Assembly (NCBI RefSeq): GCF_035987325.1
Contig: NZ_CP108488.1
Span: forward strand, 496,001-560,000
Direction: 5' to 3'
Length of the DNA stretch: 64,000 bases
Source of the DNA: Streptomyces sp. NBC_01244
Lineage (GTDB): Bacteria; Actinomycetota; Actinomycetes; Streptomycetales; Streptomycetaceae
Shown here: piece after piece, positions 50,462 through 58,900 of the stretch
Numbering within the stretch: the first letter of the stretch is position 1
How the letters are laid out: each line of letters starts with the position of its first letter
Notes under the pieces: model-generated
The model's input: the letters and a program-made list of their open reading frames with translations, nothing else
The model's database searches: none
What the model was told of the DNA's origin: nothing
Position numbers and translations under genes: made by a program

Positions 50462-51256
50462 GTGCGGGTGATCCTGCACAGCCTTCACGACCGATCAGCC
50501 CTGGCCGCCCGCTTCGAACGGGATCCGGCCGTGAACCTGATGGAGCTCGGCGACCTCGACGACCTGCCGTGGCCCCACACCAGCTGGTACACCCTTTCCG
50601 AAGACGGGCCGGTGGCGCTCCTCTACGCCGTCGGCGACATCCCGACCCTGCTGGGGTTCACCCGCCCCGGGCAAGCGGCCGCCCTGGAGGAACTCGCCGA
50701 GGCACTGCTGCCCGTACTCCCCCGGCGCTTTCTCGGGCATCTGACCGGAAACGCCGCGAAGGTACTGGAATCCGCGTACGCCGCGGAGTCGCACAGCACC
50801 CTGCTCCGGATGGCGCTGACCGAGCCAGGCCTGGCCGACCGGCATCCCGCCGGACCGTGGCGGCCCGCTCCGCTGAGCCGGGACGATCTCCCCGAACTGC
50901 TCGAACTGTTCGATCAGGCGTACCCGGGCAACTGGTTCGACCACCGCATGCTCGACACCGGCCAGTACCTCGGCGCCCGGCAGGACGGGCAACTGGTCGC
51001 CGTGGCGGGCGTGCACGTCCACTCGGCCGCGTACCGGGTCGCCGCGCTCGGGAACGTCACCACGCACCCGCGGGTACGCGGGCAGGGCGCCGGCGGCGCC
51101 TGCGTCGCCGCGCTGTGCCGAAGGCTGGCCAAGACCGTGGACCACATAGGGCTGAACGTCCGCGCGGACAACGCCACCGCCGTCCGCCTCTACCGCCGGC
51201 TCGGCTTCAGCGAGGTCACGGAGTTCACGGAAGCGGCGTTCACGGCGCGTCCGTAG
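50462..51256 (+). CDS. GNAT family N-acetyltransferase (two-part)
   Basis: 264 residues from a GTG at 50462 (the GTG at 50468 is equally possible; no ribosome site, perhaps leaderless with TACTCT just upstream). The C-terminal half is a full GNAT domain: WRPAPLSRDDLPELLELFDQAYPGNWFDHRML, VAVAGVHVHSAAYRVAALGNVTTHPRVRGQGAGGACVAALCRRL (acetyl-CoA motif R-x-x-G-x-G/A) and GLNVRADNATAVRLYRRLGFSEVTEF. The N-terminal half (LHSLHDRSALAARFERDPAVNLMELGDLDDL) looks like a degenerate second GNAT lobe, as in FR47-like acetyltransferases. Substrate unknown. Convergent with the Liv importer, with a strong terminator between. Confidence 0.9.
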   Translation: MRVILHSLHDRSALAARFERDPAVNLMELGDLDDLPWPHTSWYTLSEDGPVALLYAVGDIPTLLGFTRPGQAAALEELAEALLPVLPRRFLGHLTGNAAKVLESAYAAESHSTLLRMALTEPGLADRHPAGPWRPAPLSRDDLPELLELFDQAYPGNWFDHRMLDTGQYLGARQDGQLVAVAGVHVHSAAYRVAALGNVTTHPRVRGQGAGGACVAALCRRLAKTVDHIGLNVRADNATAVRLYRRLGFSEVTEFTEAAFTARP

Positions 51257-51323
51257 GGAACCGGCGGGCAAGGCGCCTTTCGGCCCGCGTGCTGCTCGAG
51301 GAACGCCGCGCTCCTCCACGAGC

Positions 51324-51355
51324 GGCGCCGCCCCGACGCGGGTCGGGGCGGCGCC
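51324..51355. terminator. Bidirectional terminator between GNAT and LivK genes
   Basis: 14-bp perfect stem GGCGCCGCCCCGAC and complement with a 4-nt loop between convergent genes. Confidence 0.8.
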
Positions 51356-51376
51356 GTCCGTGTGCGTACCCGCTCC

Positions 51377-52648
51377 TCAGGAAGCGGGCGTGAACTTCGC
51401 CGCGGCGGGTGCCGCGGCGGCCTCCTTCACCACCTTCATGCCGCCGGGGACCGTCGCGTCGGGCTTGAGGATCACGCTCTGCCGGGTCGAGGGGGCCTTG
51501 GGGTCCGAGAAGTCGTGGATGATGCCGAAGCCGTTGTCGTAGGACTTCAGGCTCAGCAGCGCGGCCCGGATGCCCTCGCGGGTCAGGTCCTTGTCGGCGC
51601 AGGCCTTCTTCAGCACCTCCCCGAACAGGGCGCCGGCGCTGAAGCCGGCCACCACGCCGTTGTCCAGACCGGAGTCCGGGTACTCGGCCTTGTACGCGGC
51701 GGCGAGGGCGGCCGGGCCCGCCTCGGTCGAGCCGATGGGCAGGGCCGAGGAGGCCACGTAGTAGTCCTTTTGCAGGGCCGCGCCCGCCGGGGTGGCCAGG
51801 AGCTGCGGGGCGAAGGCCGAGTTGTTGCCGACGAACGGCACGTTCCAGCCGCCCGCGGCGGCGACCCCGACGAGCGAGGCGGCCTGGCGGGGGCCCGCAC
51901 TGATGACGACGGCCTTGACCCCGGCCTGCTTGAGGGCGGCGACCTGGGCCGTCATGTCGTTGTCGGTCGGCTTGATCTTCTGCTCCACGACGGTCAGCCC
52001 GGACTCCGCCGCGGCGGCCTTGGCCCCGGTCAGCGCGTTCTCGCCGTAGTCGCCCTCGAAGTAGACGTGCCCGATCTTGTCACCGGAGGCGACCCGCTTC
52101 TGGTCGAGGAGGTAGCCGACGGCGTTGATGGTCTCGATGTCGTACGTCGCGCCCACCGTACGGATGTACGGACTGCCCAGCAGGGAGGCGGACCAGGCCT
52201 GCGGGATGACCAGCCCCTTGTCCTGGCCGTCGATCCGCTGCTTGACGGCGGAGACGAACGGGGAGCCGATGAACTGGGCGAAGCCCAGCACGGAGGGCTC
52301 CAACTCTGTGTAGGAGGCGAGGGCCTTCTGCGGGTCGTAGCCGTGGTCGCGCACCGTCAGTTCGATGGTGCGGCCGCAGATGCCGCCCGCCGCGTTGGTC
52401 TGCTTGACCCACAGCTGCTGGGCCTGGGTGACGCTCTTGCCGAGGGAGGCGTAGACGCCGGTCATGTCGGTGAGCGCGCCAAGCTTGATGGAGGTGTCGC
52501 TCACCCCCGCTCCGGCCTTGACCCCGCCCGCGGCGGGCTTTTCCCCGTCCGTGCCCCCGGCGGGTTTGGCCTTGCTGCTGCACCCGGCGGCGCCGGTCAG
52601 GACGAGTGCGACTGCCAGAACCGCGGCCGCGTGCCTTCTTCTGTTCAC
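51377..52648 (-). CDS. Liv-type ABC transporter substrate-binding lipoprotein
   Basis: 423 residues from a GTG at 52648, overlapping the stop of the LivM-type gene by GTGA. A lipoprotein signal peptide ends at Cys23 (LTGAAGCSS). The rest is the type I periplasmic-binding fold of branched-chain amino acid receptors: DTSIKLGALTDMTGVYASLGKSVTQAQQLWVKQTNAAGGICGRTIELTVRDHGYDPQKA. The ligand may be a branched-chain amino acid, amide or urea; the sequence does not settle this. Last gene of the five-gene importer operon. Confidence 0.94.
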   Translation of the reverse strand: MNRRRHAAAVLAVALVLTGAAGCSSKAKPAGGTDGEKPAAGGVKAGAGVSDTSIKLGALTDMTGVYASLGKSVTQAQQLWVKQTNAAGGICGRTIELTVRDHGYDPQKALASYTELEPSVLGFAQFIGSPFVSAVKQRIDGQDKGLVIPQAWSASLLGSPYIRTVGATYDIETINAVGYLLDQKRVASGDKIGHVYFEGDYGENALTGAKAAAAESGLTVVEQKIKPTDNDMTAQVAALKQAGVKAVVISAGPRQAASLVGVAAAGGWNVPFVGNNSAFAPQLLATPAGAALQKDYYVASSALPIGSTEAGPAALAAAYKAEYPDSGLDNGVVAGFSAGALFGEVLKKACADKDLTREGIRAALLSLKSYDNGFGIIHDFSDPKAPSTRQSVILKPDATVPGGMKVVKEAAAAPAAAKFTPAS

Positions 52649-53781
52649 GTTCGCTCCTTCGAGGGTGTGGTGCGGGTCCGGATGATCCGGGTGATGCCGG
52701 TGAGGCCGCCGGGCAGGAACAGGACGGCCACGACGACGGCGGCTCCGTAGAGGTAGCGGGAGGCCTCGCCCGGCGAGACCCCGCCCGTCCCGGGTGCGGA
52801 CACCAGGGGGAGGGCGTCGCTGTAGTGGGTGAGGAGTTGGGGCAGCAGGGAGACGAAGACGGCGCCGATGACCGCGCCCGAGACGGTGCCCAGGCCGCCG
52901 ATCACGATCATGGCGAGGAACTCCAGGGACAGCACCATGCCGAAGTAATCGGGCACGGTGCGCTGGAAGACCAGGGCGAGCAGTACGCCGGCGAGCCCCG
53001 CGTACATGGACGACAGTACGAAGACGGCGGCCCGGTACCGGGCGACCGGCACTCCCATCACCCCCGCGGCGATGCTGTGGTCGCGCAGGGCGTTCATGGC
53101 CCTGCCGGGCCGGCCCCGCAGGACCCCTCGGGCGAACAGGGCGCCGGCGAGGAGGGCCGCGAGGGCGACGTACCAGAGCTTCTCGGCGGAGTGGAAGGGC
53201 ACGGCGGCGACGACGGTCTCGGTGTCGTCGAAGGTGAGCCCGAAGAGGGACAGGGGCTCCACGGCGCGGCCGTTGAAACCGCCGGTGAGGCTGGTGGCGT
53301 TGAACAGCAGGTGCTGGCCGATGAAGATCAGCGCGAGCGTGGCGATGCCGAGGTACGCGCCGCGCAGCCGGCCGGCGATCGGGCTGAAGAGGCCGCCCGC
53401 CGCCCCCGCGAGGGCCACGGCCAGCACGGCGGCCAGCCAGCTCGGCAAGCCGAGCCCGACCAGGGTGTGGCCGCCCGTCGTACTGCCGTCCCCGGCGAGC
53501 GCGCAGTACCCGTACGCGCCGACGGCGAGGAAGAAGGCGTGGCCCATGGAGAGCTGGCCGGTGGCTCCGGTGAGCAGGTTGAGCCCGATGGCCCCGATGG
53601 CGGCGGCGATGGCGAACAGCCCGGCCTGCAGCCAGAACCGGTCGAGGTAGAACGGCAGCACGAGGAGGACCAGGCCGGCGGCGGCCACCGCCGCGTTCCG
53701 GGCGCTGAGCGGCCGCGGCCGGGTGGCCGCCACGGGGGCGACGGCCTCGGGTTGCAGCACGGGGCTGCGGGTGTCAGACAC
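52645..53781 (-). CDS. LivM-type ABC permease
   Basis: 378 residues from a GTG at 53781, overlapping the stop of the LivH-type gene by 8 bp. About ten membrane helices; family signatures are GLNLLTGATGQLSMGHAFFLAVGAYGYCALAG and RYRAAVFVLSSMYAGLAGVLLALVFQRTVPDYFGMVLSLEFLAMIVIGGLGTVSGAVIGA. Second membrane subunit of the importer. The first 30 residues are a Pro/Ala-rich cytoplasmic tail. Confidence 0.94.
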   Translation of the reverse strand: MSDTRSPVLQPEAVAPVAATRPRPLSARNAAVAAAGLVLLVLPFYLDRFWLQAGLFAIAAAIGAIGLNLLTGATGQLSMGHAFFLAVGAYGYCALAGDGSTTGGHTLVGLGLPSWLAAVLAVALAGAAGGLFSPIAGRLRGAYLGIATLALIFIGQHLLFNATSLTGGFNGRAVEPLSLFGLTFDDTETVVAAVPFHSAEKLWYVALAALLAGALFARGVLRGRPGRAMNALRDHSIAAGVMGVPVARYRAAVFVLSSMYAGLAGVLLALVFQRTVPDYFGMVLSLEFLAMIVIGGLGTVSGAVIGAVFVSLLPQLLTHYSDALPLVSAPGTGGVSPGEASRYLYGAAVVVAVLFLPGGLTGITRIIRTRTTPSKERT

Positions 53782-54664
53782 GGGCGAGCTCCTTCGTGCC
53801 GAAGAGTCCGGCGGGACGGATCAGCAGGACCGCGACCATCACCAGGTACGGGGCCAGGTCGCCGATTCCCCGGCCGAGGAAGGCCAACTGGCCCTGGTAG
53901 CCGGTGGCCAGCGCCTCGGTGACGCCCACGATCAGGCCGCCGGCCAGTGCGCCGGAGGTGGAGTCGAGACCGCCGAGGATCGCGGCCGGGAAGGCCTTCA
54001 GGGCGGCGAGGGAGGTGGCCCGCTCCAGGCCGGGCGTGGGGAAGACGGTCAGGAAGAGCGCGGCGACGGCGGCCAGTGCCCCGGCCACGGCCCACGCCGC
54101 GAGCGAGACGCGGCCCAGCCGTACGCCCATCAGCGCGGCCGTCTCCGGCTGCTCGGCGGCGGCGCGCATGGCCACGCCCCAGGAGGTGTGCCGGAACACG
54201 AGCAGGAACACGGTGATCAGCAGCCCGGCGGCGAGGATGGCCGCGATCCGGGTCTGGGGCACGACGACCGGTCCGAGGTGGACGACGCGGTCGCCCCACG
54301 GATCGCCGAGCGAGAGCACGTCGGTGCCGATGCGCCGGGTGAGGTCGGTGATGAGGAGGATGTCGACGCCGATGGTGACGATGGCCAGCACGCTCTGGTC
54401 CTGGCCCCGGTAGCGCCGCATCACCAGGAACTCGATCGCTGCTCCCACCGCGGCGGCCGCGAGGGTGCCGGCCAGCAGGGCGCCCCAGAATCCGAGCTCC
54501 TCGTGCAGGGTCGCGGTGACGTACCCGCCGGCCAGCAGCAGGGAGGCGTGGGCGAAGTTGACCACTTCGGTGGCTTTGAAGATGACCACGAAGCCGAGGG
54601 CTATCAGTGCGTAGACGGAGCCCATGGAGAGCCCGCCCAGGAGCAGTTCGAGGAAGGTCGTCAT
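53774..54664 (-). CDS. LivH-type ABC permease
   Basis: 296 residues from the ATG at 54664, overlapping the LivG-type stop by ATGA. Eight or so membrane helices with the LivH signatures LLLGGLSMGSVYALIALGFVVIFKATEVVNFAHASLLLAGGYV near the start and GVAMRAAAEQPETAALMGVRLGRVSLAAWAVAGALAAVAALFL. First membrane subunit of the importer. Confidence 0.94.
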   Translation of the reverse strand: MTTFLELLLGGLSMGSVYALIALGFVVIFKATEVVNFAHASLLLAGGYVTATLHEELGFWGALLAGTLAAAAVGAAIEFLVMRRYRGQDQSVLAIVTIGVDILLITDLTRRIGTDVLSLGDPWGDRVVHLGPVVVPQTRIAAILAAGLLITVFLLVFRHTSWGVAMRAAAEQPETAALMGVRLGRVSLAAWAVAGALAAVAALFLTVFPTPGLERATSLAALKAFPAAILGGLDSTSGALAGGLIVGVTEALATGYQGQLAFLGRGIGDLAPYLVMVAVLLIRPAGLFGTKELARV

Positions 54665-55470
54665 GCGGCCGGTTCCTCCTCTCCGAGGTATGCGCGGACC
54701 ACCGCGGGGTCGTTCTGCACCTGCGCGGGGGTTCCGCCGCCGATGCGTTTGCCGAAGTCGAGTACGGTCACCGCGTCCGCGAGCCGCATCACCACCCCCA
54801 TGTCGTGTTCGACCAGCACGATCGAGATGCCGAGGCCGTCCCGGACGCCCGCGATGACGGCGGCCGTGCGCTGCCTCTCGTCGGCGGTCATCCCGGCGAC
54901 GGGTTCGTCGAGGAGCAGCAGCCGGGGTTCCATGCACAGGGCCCGGGCGAGCTCGACGAGTTTCTGTTTTCCGTACGGGAGGGAGCCGGCGGGCGCCGCG
55001 AGGTCGTCCTCCAGTCCGACGAACTCGGCGATCTCCCTGACCCGTTCGCGGTGCCGGCGGTCTTCGCGGGCGGCGGCGGGCAGCCGCAGTCCGGCGGCCA
55101 GGAACCCGGTCCGCATCAGGCGGTGGCGGCCCAGCAGGAGGCTGTCGGCGACGGTGGTGTGCGGGGGCAGCGCCAGGTTCTGGAACGTGCGGGCGATGCC
55201 GAGGTTCGCGACGTCGTGCGGGGCGAGGCCGGTGAGTTCGGCGGCGCCGAAGTGCACGCTTCCGGCGGTGGCCCGGTACACCCCGGACAGCACGTTGAAG
55301 CAGGTGGACTTGCCGGCTCCGTTGGGTCCGATGACGGCGTGGACGCTGCCGGGATCCACCGTGAAGGAGACGGAGTCCAGGGCGGTCAGGCCGGAGAAGC
55401 GGACGGTGACGTCGGTGACGGTGAGCGGGGGCGGTGGGGACGAAGGCGGTGGGGACGGGGGCGTGCTCAC
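54661..55470 (-). CDS. LivG-type ABC ATP-binding protein
   Basis: 269 residues from a GTG at 55470, overlapping the LivF-type stop by GTGA. Walker A GPNGAGKST near 48-56, signature LPYGKQKLVELARALC (the Y-G-x-Q variant usual for LivG), Walker B LLLLDEPVAGM, and VLVEHDMGVV with the switch His. The LivG-specific C-terminal tail FGKRIGGGTPAQVQNDPAVVRAYLGEE is present. The Pro/Ser-rich first 15 residues are unusual. Confidence 0.95.
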   Translation of the reverse strand: MSTPPSPPPSSPPPPLTVTDVTVRFSGLTALDSVSFTVDPGSVHAVIGPNGAGKSTCFNVLSGVYRATAGSVHFGAAELTGLAPHDVANLGIARTFQNLALPPHTTVADSLLLGRHRLMRTGFLAAGLRLPAAAREDRRHRERVREIAEFVGLEDDLAAPAGSLPYGKQKLVELARALCMEPRLLLLDEPVAGMTADERQRTAAVIAGVRDGLGISIVLVEHDMGVVMRLADAVTVLDFGKRIGGGTPAQVQNDPAVVRAYLGEEEPAA

Positions 55471-56264
55471 GCGGACCACCTGCGCAGTTCCCGCGGGGGC
55501 CCGGCGTCCGCCGGCGACGGCGCGGCTTCGTCGGTGATGCCGAGGTAGCGGCGCCGGACCTCGTCCGAGGCGGCCAGTTCGGCGGCCGGGCCGTCGAGGG
55601 TCACTTCGCCGACCTCCAGGACGTAGGCGTGGGAGGAGAGCCGCAGGGCCAGGGCGGCGTTCTGCTCGACGAGCAGGACCGAGGCGCCCGAGGCGTTGAT
55701 CTCGGTGATGGTCTCGGCGATGGTGGCGGCCATTTTGGGGGCCAGTCCGAGGGTGGGTTCGTCGAGCAGGAGCAGGCGGGGGCGGGCCATCAGGGCCCGG
55801 CCGAGGGCGAGCATCTGCTGTTCGCCGCCGGACAGCAGTCCGGCCCGCTGCCGCGCCCGCTGGGCCAGTACGGGGAACAGCTCGTGCACCCGGGCCAGGG
55901 AGCGGGCGGTGTCGGCGCGGGATCCCGCGCGGCCGCCCAGGGCGCCCGCCCGCAGGTTGTCCGCGACGGTCATGCGGGTGAAGATCTTGCGTCCTTCGGG
56001 TACTTGCACCACGCCGGCGGCGACGACCCGGTCCGGGGTGAGCCCGTCCAGCGGCCGGCCGTCGAAGGCGACGGCGCCCTCCGTCACGGTGCCCCGGTGG
56101 AATCCGAGCGTCCGGGACACCGCGCGCAGCAGCGTCGACTTCCCGGCGCCGTTGCCGCCGAGTACGACGACCACCGAGCCGGCGGGCACCTCCAGCGATA
56201 CGGAGCGCAGTGCCCGGACGGGTCCGTAGCCGACGGAGAGCGCGCGTACCTGTAGCGAACCCAC
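55467..56264 (-). CDS. LivF-type ABC ATP-binding protein
   Basis: 265 residues from a GTG at 56264 with GAGGAAGG seven bases upstream; it is the first gene of the operon. Walker A GGNGAGKST near 36-44, VPEGRKIFTRMTVADNLRAGA (LivF-specific), signature LSGGEQQMLALGRALM, Walker B LLLLDEPTLGLAP, and the Q-N-A-A-L-A-L C-terminal region. Operon order is livF, livG, livH, livM, livK, opposite to the common order with the receptor first. Divergent from the PucR-type regulator gene. Confidence 0.95.
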   Translation of the reverse strand: MGSLQVRALSVGYGPVRALRSVSLEVPAGSVVVVLGGNGAGKSTLLRAVSRTLGFHRGTVTEGAVAFDGRPLDGLTPDRVVAAGVVQVPEGRKIFTRMTVADNLRAGALGGRAGSRADTARSLARVHELFPVLAQRARQRAGLLSGGEQQMLALGRALMARPRLLLLDEPTLGLAPKMAATIAETITEINASGASVLLVEQNAALALRLSSHAYVLEVGEVTLDGPAAELAASDEVRRRYLGITDEAAPSPADAGPPRELRRWSA

Positions 56265-56433
56265 GTGTTTCCTTCCTCTGGGCAGCCTTGTGCTGGCGCA
56301 CACATCAGCACCGTGGCGGGTCGGGCGTCCACCGGCCGATGCGGAATCGCTGCCGATGACCAGCCGGGGAAGGAGCGCGTTGTGCACGGGCACAGACAGG
56401 CCGCGCACGCCTCTGGCGGCGACGGGGGACGGG

Positions 56434-57639
56434 GTGACATCGTCGGCGGCCATGAGCGGACGCAGAACGCGCACGGAACAGGAGTGGTCGGTCCTGCTGT
56501 CGGCGGCGGACGTGCTGATCGCCGACATTCCCGGACTCACCGACCAGCTCATCGAGGATCTGGCGAAGCATTCGCCGCTGTTCGACCTGGCCGTGCCGCG
56601 GGACGAGCACTGGCAACAGGTCAGCGAGGCCATGCACTACGGGATCGAGGCCTTCGCCGCGCCCAGGTCCGGCCCGCGCAAGGACCTGGCGTACGCGGAG
56701 GAGCTGGGCCGCCGGCGGGCCGAGCAGGGGCTGCCGCTGGACCTGTTGCTCTACGCGTACCGCAGGGCGGGCCGGCTCACCTGGGACGCGCTGCTGGACA
56801 TCGTCACCGAGAAGGATCCGGAGGCGCTGCCCGTCCTGGCCCGCACGGCCGGGGCCATGTGGGCGGGTATCGAGCAGCAGGCGGCCGCGACCGCGGAGGC
56901 GTACCGCACCGCGGAGGTGGAGCTGCGCCGGCGCAGCGACGAGCGGGCCCAGGCCCTGCTGGACGCCCTGCTGGAGGGGGACACCGCACCGGCCCTGGCC
57001 GCGCAGGTGGCGCTCGCCCTGGACCTGCCGGAGCAGGGGCGGTACGCGGTGGTGGTGCTGCCGGCCGACCGGGGCGATTCGGTGCACCGGGTGGTCGCGG
57101 CGGGCGGGATGCGGCTGTTCTGGCGGATGCGCACGGAGCGGGAGCTGGCCGTGGTGGCGCTGGGCGACTCCTCGCCGGCCGATCTGGCGGCGGAGCTCGC
57201 GGACCGCTGCCCGGGGCCGGGCGGAATCAGCCCGGTGGTGGACGGACTGGCCGAACTGGGCCGGGCCCGGAGGCTGGCTGAGACGGCGCTGCGGACCTGC
57301 GGGCAGGACGAACGGGTGCTGGTGCGGCTGGCCGACCGGCTGCCCACGGCCCTGGTGGTGCGTCAGCCCGAGCTGTCGGCCGAGCTGGTCCAGGCGGTGC
57401 TCGGCCCCCTGCTGGACCTGGACCCGGCGGACCGGGCGATGCTGCTGGAAACCCTCGACGCCTGGCTGGCGGCGGAGGGTTCGGCGGGCCGCGCGGCGAG
57501 CCGCCTGTACTGCCATCGCAACACGGTCTTCAACCGGCTGCGCCGGCTGGAACACCTGACGTCGAAGTCCCTGTCCCGTCCCCGGGACCTGATCGTGCTG
57601 ACCCTGGCGCGGGACGCGTACCGGCTGTCGGGCGGCTGA
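56434..57639 (+). CDS. PucR family transcriptional regulator
   Basis: 401 residues from a GTG at 56434 behind GGGGGA (ATG at 56452 is the alternative). N-terminal helical sensor part (SVLLSAADVLIADIPGLTDQLIEDLAKHSPLFDL, YRTAEVELRRRSDERAQALLDALLEG), a GGDEF-like PucR middle part, and the C-terminal PucR HTH: LLETLDAWLAAEGSAGRAASRLYCHRNTVFNRLRRLEHLTSKSL. PucR proteins control nitrogen or purine-type catabolism. It is divergent from the Liv-type importer, so control of that importer is likely. Confidence 0.92.
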   Translation: MTSSAAMSGRRTRTEQEWSVLLSAADVLIADIPGLTDQLIEDLAKHSPLFDLAVPRDEHWQQVSEAMHYGIEAFAAPRSGPRKDLAYAEELGRRRAEQGLPLDLLLYAYRRAGRLTWDALLDIVTEKDPEALPVLARTAGAMWAGIEQQAAATAEAYRTAEVELRRRSDERAQALLDALLEGDTAPALAAQVALALDLPEQGRYAVVVLPADRGDSVHRVVAAGGMRLFWRMRTERELAVVALGDSSPADLAAELADRCPGPGGISPVVDGLAELGRARRLAETALRTCGQDERVLVRLADRLPTALVVRQPELSAELVQAVLGPLLDLDPADRAMLLETLDAWLAAEGSAGRAASRLYCHRNTVFNRLRRLEHLTSKSLSRPRDLIVLTLARDAYRLSGG

Positions 57640-57833
57640 AACCGTCCGGTGACGAGGGCGGCGGCGAGACCGGTGGTTCCGCCGATGTGCGCCCGCGGGG
57701 TGCGCCCTGACAGTGGTCCGGCCAGCGCAAGCGGCGGGACCGACTGATCGGCAGGCGGCACGGACCTCGGCACGGAGCCGGGTGCCGGCCCTCGCCGGGC
57801 CGGCTCCGCCACGACCGAGAGGACGACTCCGTC

Positions 57834-58805
57834 GTGCAGCAGCAACACTTCGAGAACGCCCACCAGGCCCACTCCGACCTCGGCGCCGCCGGTACGAGGG
57901 GGCGGTCCGTCGACCCCGTCGGCGGAGGGACGCGGCTCCGTTCGCTCGTGTCCGCACTGGCGGCGCTCGTGACGATCGGCGCGATCGCCACGTTCACGGC
58001 GTCCGGGGCCCAGGCCGCGGCCAACCCGTACGAGCGGGGCCCCGCGCCGACCAAATCGAGCATCGAGGCCCTCCGCGGCTCCTACGCGGTGTCGCAGACC
58101 AACGTCTCCTCCCTGGGGGTCACCGGCTTCGGCGGCGGCACCATCCACTACCCGACGTCCACCGCGGACGGGACCTTCGGCGCCGTGGTGATCTCACCCG
58201 GCTTCACCGCCTACCAGTCGTCCATCGCCTGGCTCGGACCGCGCCTGGCTTCCCAGGGCTTCATCGTCCTGACCATCGACACGCTCACCACCCTCGACCA
58301 GCCCGACAGCAGGGGGCGCCAACTGCTCTCCGCCCTCGACTACTTGACGGAGCGCAGCACCGTCCGCACCAGGATCGACAGCAGCCGGCTCGGCGTGATG
58401 GGCCACTCCATGGGCGGCGGCGGCACCCTGGAGGCCGCCAAGACCCGGCCTTCGCTGCAGGCGGCGATCGCACTCACCGGCTGGAACACCGACAAGTCCT
58501 GGCCCGAGATCCAGACGCCGACCCTGATCGTGGGTGCCGACGGCGACACGGTCGCACCGGTGGCCACGCACTCGGAGCCCTTCTACACGAGCCTCCCCGG
58601 CTCGCTCGACAAGGCGTACCTGGAACTCAACAACGCCACGCACTTCACCCCGAACAGCTCGGACACCACCATCGCGAAGTACAGCATTTCGTGGCTCAAG
58701 CGGTTCATCGACAACGACACCCGCTACGAGCAGTTCCTCTGCCCTGTGCCGAGCCCCAGCCTGGCCATCGAGGAGTACCGGGGCAACTGCCCCCACACTT
58801 CCTGA
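57834..58805 (+). CDS. Secreted type I cutinase / polyester (PET) hydrolase-like alpha/beta hydrolase
   Basis: 323 residues from a GTG at 57834 with GAGAGGA upstream. After a 36-residue N-terminal tail and a signal segment (about 37-61, ending AQA) the mature protein starts near [11 protein letters not shown] and closely matches the Thermobifida TfCut2 family over its whole length. Catalytic triad Ser192 (GHSMGGGG), Asp238 (GADGDTVAP) and His270 (NATHFTP); oxyanion pair Phe124 (SPGFTAYQ, Tyr in TfCut2) and Met193; substrate-cleft Trp217; C-terminal disulfide Cys303-Cys319. All positions expected for polyester hydrolysis are kept. Natural substrate is cutin or other polyesters; PET activity is inferred. 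The LAL-type regulator gene follows 95 bp downstream on the same strand. Confidence 0.93.
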   Translation: MQQQHFENAHQAHSDLGAAGTRGRSVDPVGGGTRLRSLVSALAALVTIGAIATFTASGAQAAANPYERGPAPTKSSIEALRGSYAVSQTNVSSLGVTGFGGGTIHYPTSTADGTFGAVVISPGFTAYQSSIAWLGPRLASQGFIVLTIDTLTTLDQPDSRGRQLLSALDYLTERSTVRTRIDSSRLGVMGHSMGGGGTLEAAKTRPSLQAAIALTGWNTDKSWPEIQTPTLIVGADGDTVAPVATHSEPFYTSLPGSLDKAYLELNNATHFTPNSSDTTIAKYSISWLKRFIDNDTRYEQFLCPVPSPSLAIEEYRGNCPHTS

Positions 58806-58900
58806 ATCGCCGCCGGCAGGTGGGCGGCCGGCACGCTTCGGCCCCCCACCCGCCGCGTCCCGTCTTCCGCCACTGTTTACACGGCAGTAACCTCACCGGC

